A stretch of DNA of 15,244 bases from the NCBI GenBank assembly GCA_035335645.1, contig DAOQMM010000093.1:1-15244 (forward strand). Reading direction: 5' to 3'. This document shows, piece after piece, positions 13,015 to 15,244 of this stretch. Within the stretch, counting starts at the first letter, position 1. Every line of letters starts with the position of its first letter. Made by a program: the position numbers and the translations under genes. The stretch is from Zoogloea sp035335645 (GTDB lineage: Bacteria > Pseudomonadota > Gammaproteobacteria > Burkholderiales > Rhodocyclaceae). The notes under the pieces are model-generated. The model was not told the DNA's origin. It made no database searches and worked only from the letters and a program-made list of their open reading frames with translations.

Positions 13015-13021
13015 CGCGCCG

Positions 13022-13040
13022 GGGCGGGCGCATCCCGCCC
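13022..13040 (+). other. hairpin between soxZ and soxA
   Basis: GGGCGGG-CGCAT-CCCGCCC is a 7-base-pair stem with a 5-base loop in the 80-base soxZ-soxA gap, without a T-tract. It may protect the upstream yz message or reduce read-through, giving more SoxYZ than SoxAX. Confidence 0.4.
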
Positions 13041-13094
13041 ATGCCACAAGACCGCCGGTCAGGCGGCACCCCCACACACGAGGAGGAAGAGACG

Positions 13095-13901
13095 ATGCGT
13101 GGATTCATGCGGACGGCGCTCGCCACCGCGGCCGTGGTCCTGAGTGCGCCGGTCTGGGCCGAGGGCTCCACCCAGGACGAGATCGCCCGTTACCGGGAAA
13201 TGCTCGCCGAGGGCAACCCGGCCGAGCTGCTGGAAGCCAAGGGCGAGGAACTCTGGAAGAAACCCCGCGGCCCCCGGAACGTCAGTCTGGAACGCTGCGA
13301 CCTGGGCCTCGGACCGGGGCAGGTCCAGGGCGCTTACGCCCGCCTGCCGCGCTACTTCGCGGACACCCGTCAGGTCATGGACGTGGAGTCGCGTCTGGTT
13401 CACTGCATGGTGACGCTGCAGGGCTTCACCCGCGAGGAGGCGACGCGCAACTGGTATTCGCGGCCCGGCAAGGATTCGGACATCGAGGCTCTGGTGACCT
13501 ACATCGGCGGCCAGTCCAACGGCGTCGCCATCGACGTGCCGGCGCGCCACCCGGAAGAGGCCCGCATGGCCAGGATCGGCGAGCTGATCTTCTATCGCCG
13601 CAGCGGCCCGCAGGACTTCTCCTGCGCCATCTGCCACGGCCAGGAAGGCAAGCGCATCCGCCTGCAGGAACTGGGCAAGCTCACCACCCGCGCGGGAGCC
13701 GGCACGGCCATGGCCAACTGGCCGTCCTACCGGGTCTCCCAGGGCGCTGTCTGGACCATGCAGCGCCGCCTCATCGACTGCATGCGTCAGGCCCGCTGGC
13801 CCGAGCCGGAATATCTGTCCGACTCCGTCATCGCCCTGGAGACCTTCCTGCAGAAGACCGCCAGCGGCACCGTGATGCAGACCCCCGGAATCAAGCGCTG
13901 A
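13095..13901 (+). CDS. soxA: SoxA, monoheme L-cysteine S-thiosulfotransferase subunit
   Basis: This 268-residue protein couples thiosulfate to the SoxY cysteine together with SoxX. The signal peptide ends at VWA/EG (residue 22). Only one heme motif is present, CAICH (177-181). The N-terminal domain, which holds a second heme in some SoxA proteins, instead has Cys68 (ERCDLGLGPG) and Cys104 (LVHCMVTL), a likely structural disulfide. Cys229 in RLIDCMRQARWP is the expected catalytic heme-ligand cysteine that becomes persulfidated. I chose ATG 13095 because GAGGAGGAAGAG lies directly upstream and the signal peptide begins there. It is in the same operon, 80 bases after soxZ. Confidence 0.95.
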   Translation: MRGFMRTALATAAVVLSAPVWAEGSTQDEIARYREMLAEGNPAELLEAKGEELWKKPRGPRNVSLERCDLGLGPGQVQGAYARLPRYFADTRQVMDVESRLVHCMVTLQGFTREEATRNWYSRPGKDSDIEALVTYIGGQSNGVAIDVPARHPEEARMARIGELIFYRRSGPQDFSCAICHGQEGKRIRLQELGKLTTRAGAGTAMANWPSYRVSQGAVWTMQRRLIDCMRQARWPEPEYLSDSVIALETFLQKTASGTVMQTPGIKR

Positions 13902-13911
13902 GGCCCCGACC

Positions 13912-14571
13912 ATGAAGACCTTCGCATTCACCGCCGGGTTCGCCGCGATCCTGGCGGGCGCTGTCACTGCGCCCCATGCCCAGGCGGCCGACCGGACCGC
14001 GTCAGCCGACAAGACCCTCGCCGCCCAGGCCGAGCAGGTCTTTCGCAGTGGCTTCCGGCGCGACAATCCGCCCTACTGGATGGCCCGCATCGAACAGGAC
14101 GAGGCCATGCGCCTGTGCAGCCAGTACAAGGACGACCCACCCGACGCCGTGCGCCGCCGCATCGAAGCCGCCCAACGCGCCACCCTGCGCTACCCGGTGG
14201 ACGGCAAGCTCGTCGGCGACTGGCGCGAGGGCGAGAAGCTCGCCTCCAGCGGTCGTGGCGGCCACATCGGCTTCATCCAGCCCGATCCGCCGGGCACGCC
14301 GCGGGGCGGCAACTGCTATGCCTGCCACGAGCTGGCCAAGAAGGAAGTCGCCTACGGCACCATCGGCCCCAGCCTGCGCCATTTCGGGCGCCTGCGCGGC
14401 AGCGGTGACGATGTGGTGCGCTATGCCTACGAGAAGATCTACAACTCCAACATCTTCATGGCGTGCACCAACATGCCCCGTTTCGGCCTGCACAGCTGGC
14501 TCACGCCGGAGCAGATCACCCACCTCGTCGCATTTCTGATCGATCCGGAATCTCCGGTGAACAAGGACTGA
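13912..14571 (+). CDS. soxX: SoxX, monoheme cytochrome c subunit
   Basis: This is a 219-residue protein, the longer SoxX form. The signal peptide runs to about residue 26 (PHAQAA). The single heme motif is CYACH (135-139), and the axial Met is probably Met188 in CTNMPRFG. The region before the heme (residues 30-115, including WMARIEQDEAMRLCSQY) is the extra N-terminal extension of long SoxX proteins and contains Cys69. It forms the SoxAX complex with SoxA and takes electrons from the thiosulfate-SoxY coupling. It starts 10 bases after soxA. Confidence 0.94.
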   Translation: MKTFAFTAGFAAILAGAVTAPHAQAADRTASADKTLAAQAEQVFRSGFRRDNPPYWMARIEQDEAMRLCSQYKDDPPDAVRRRIEAAQRATLRYPVDGKLVGDWREGEKLASSGRGGHIGFIQPDPPGTPRGGNCYACHELAKKEVAYGTIGPSLRHFGRLRGSGDDVVRYAYEKIYNSNIFMACTNMPRFGLHSWLTPEQITHLVAFLIDPESPVNKD

Positions 14572-14584
14572 CAGGAGACCGCCC

Positions 14585-15244
14585 ATGTCCATGACCCGTC
14601 GGGATTTTCTCCAGGTGCTCGCTGTCGCCGCCGCGGGCGGGATGGCCTTGCACAGTCATCCCGCCCGCGCGGCGAAGGCCGCCGAGCGCCTGTACGATCT
14701 GCCCCGCTTCGGCAGTGTCAGCCTGCTGCACATGACGGACTGCCATGCCCAGCTGCTGCCCATCCACTTTCGCGAGCCCGACGTAAACCTGGGCGTCGGC
14801 CCCATGGCCGGGCAGGTGCCGCACCTGGTGGGCGAACACCTGCTGCGCCATTTCGGCATCCGCCCCGGCACGCCGGAGGCCCACGCCTTCAGTTCGCTTG
14901 ACTTCGTGAAGGCCGCCCGCACCTACGGCAAGGTCGGCGGTTTCGCCCATCTCGCCACCCTCGTCAAGCGCCTCAAGGCGAGCCGGCCCGGCGCGCTGCT
15001 GCTGGATGGGGGAGACACCTGGCAGGGCTCCGGCCTCAGCCTGTGGACGAAGGCCCAGGACATGGTGGAGGCCTGCAAGGCCCTCGGTGTAGACGTGATG
15101 ACCCTGCACTGGGAAGCCACCTACGGTGAAGCCCGCGTCAAGGAGATCGAGGAAAAGGACTTCGCCGGCCACATCGACATCGTGGCCCAGAACATCAAGA
15201 CCGCCGACTTCGGCGACCCGGTGTTCAAGCCCTACGTGATCCGC
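14585..15244 (+). CDS. soxB: SoxB, S-sulfosulfanyl-L-cysteine sulfohydrolase (3' end outside window)
   Basis: The first 220 residues of a protein usually about 560-570 long are present; the frame is open to the last base. A Tat signal (TRRDFLQVLAVAAAGG) is followed by the 5'-nucleotidase-like metallophosphoesterase domain. Metal-site residues are in LLHMTDCHAQLLPIHFREP (Asp52, His54) and LLLDGGDTWQGSGLS (Asp141, Asp144), and HWEATYGE lies where SoxB has its conserved HWEFTYG. It uses two manganese ions to release sulfate from the SoxY-bound thiosulfonate. CAGGAGA precedes ATG, 13 bases after soxX. It is the last visible gene of the sox operon. Confidence 0.95.
   Translation, partial: MSMTRRDFLQVLAVAAAGGMALHSHPARAAKAAERLYDLPRFGSVSLLHMTDCHAQLLPIHFREPDVNLGVGPMAGQVPHLVGEHLLRHFGIRPGTPEAHAFSSLDFVKAARTYGKVGGFAHLATLVKRLKASRPGALLLDGGDTWQGSGLSLWTKAQDMVEACKALGVDVMTLHWEATYGEARVKEIEEKDFAGHIDIVAQNIKTADFGDPVFKPYVIR

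Overview
This window is a sulfur-oxidation locus from a high-GC proteobacterium. I infer a betaproteobacterium, perhaps a Rhodocyclales-like organism, from the sox order CDYZAXB, a monoheme SoxA, a GGEP-type chemoreceptor and strong G/C third-position bias. No marker here fixes the genus.

Layout. (1) 1-96: 3' part of an initiator tRNA(fMet) gene and its terminator. (2) 231-1939: a rightward operon with a BigR/SqrR-type ArsR repressor carrying the two sulfide-sensing cysteines, two half-size YeeE/YedE membrane proteins that would form one thiosulfate/sulfur importer, and an OsmC-family protein. (3) 1991-5255: a leftward sigma54 enhancer-binding protein (PAS-AAA+-Fis), divergent from a Rieske protein, a YbgE-like membrane protein and an ETHE1-type persulfide dioxygenase homologue with an altered metal motif. 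A near-consensus -24/-12 sigma54 promoter lies in the gap, with candidate enhancer sites upstream. (4) 5527-7155: a chemoreceptor. (5) 7249-9532: a diheme c4-type cytochrome, convergent with leftward fccA-fccB (flavocytochrome c sulfide dehydrogenase). (6) 9778-15244: a rightward soxC-D-Y-Z-A-X-B operon; soxB runs off the end of the window.

How the genes fit together. FccAB would oxidise sulfide in the periplasm and pass electrons to c-type cytochromes such as the c4-like protein. SoxAX, YZ, B and CD would oxidise thiosulfate and sulfane sulfur fully to sulfate. The YeeE pair and OsmC protein would handle sulfur import or reactive sulfur and peroxide. The persulfide dioxygenase homologue would act on glutathione persulfide or a related substrate in the cytoplasm. 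The receptor may steer cells along a redox or sulfur gradient.

Regulation is the most interesting part. An AT-rich operator-like sequence at bigR has a 16/19 match on the opposite strand in the cytochrome c4 promoter, suggesting one sulfide-responsive regulon. A 13-base palindromic core recurs (12/13) upstream of the sigma54 promoter and in the fccA/soxC divergent region. That divergent region also holds a perfect FNR/ANR-type box. The sigma54-controlled Rieske/YbgE-like/dioxygenase set, next to its own cysteine-rich PAS regulator, is the best candidate for an undescribed system.
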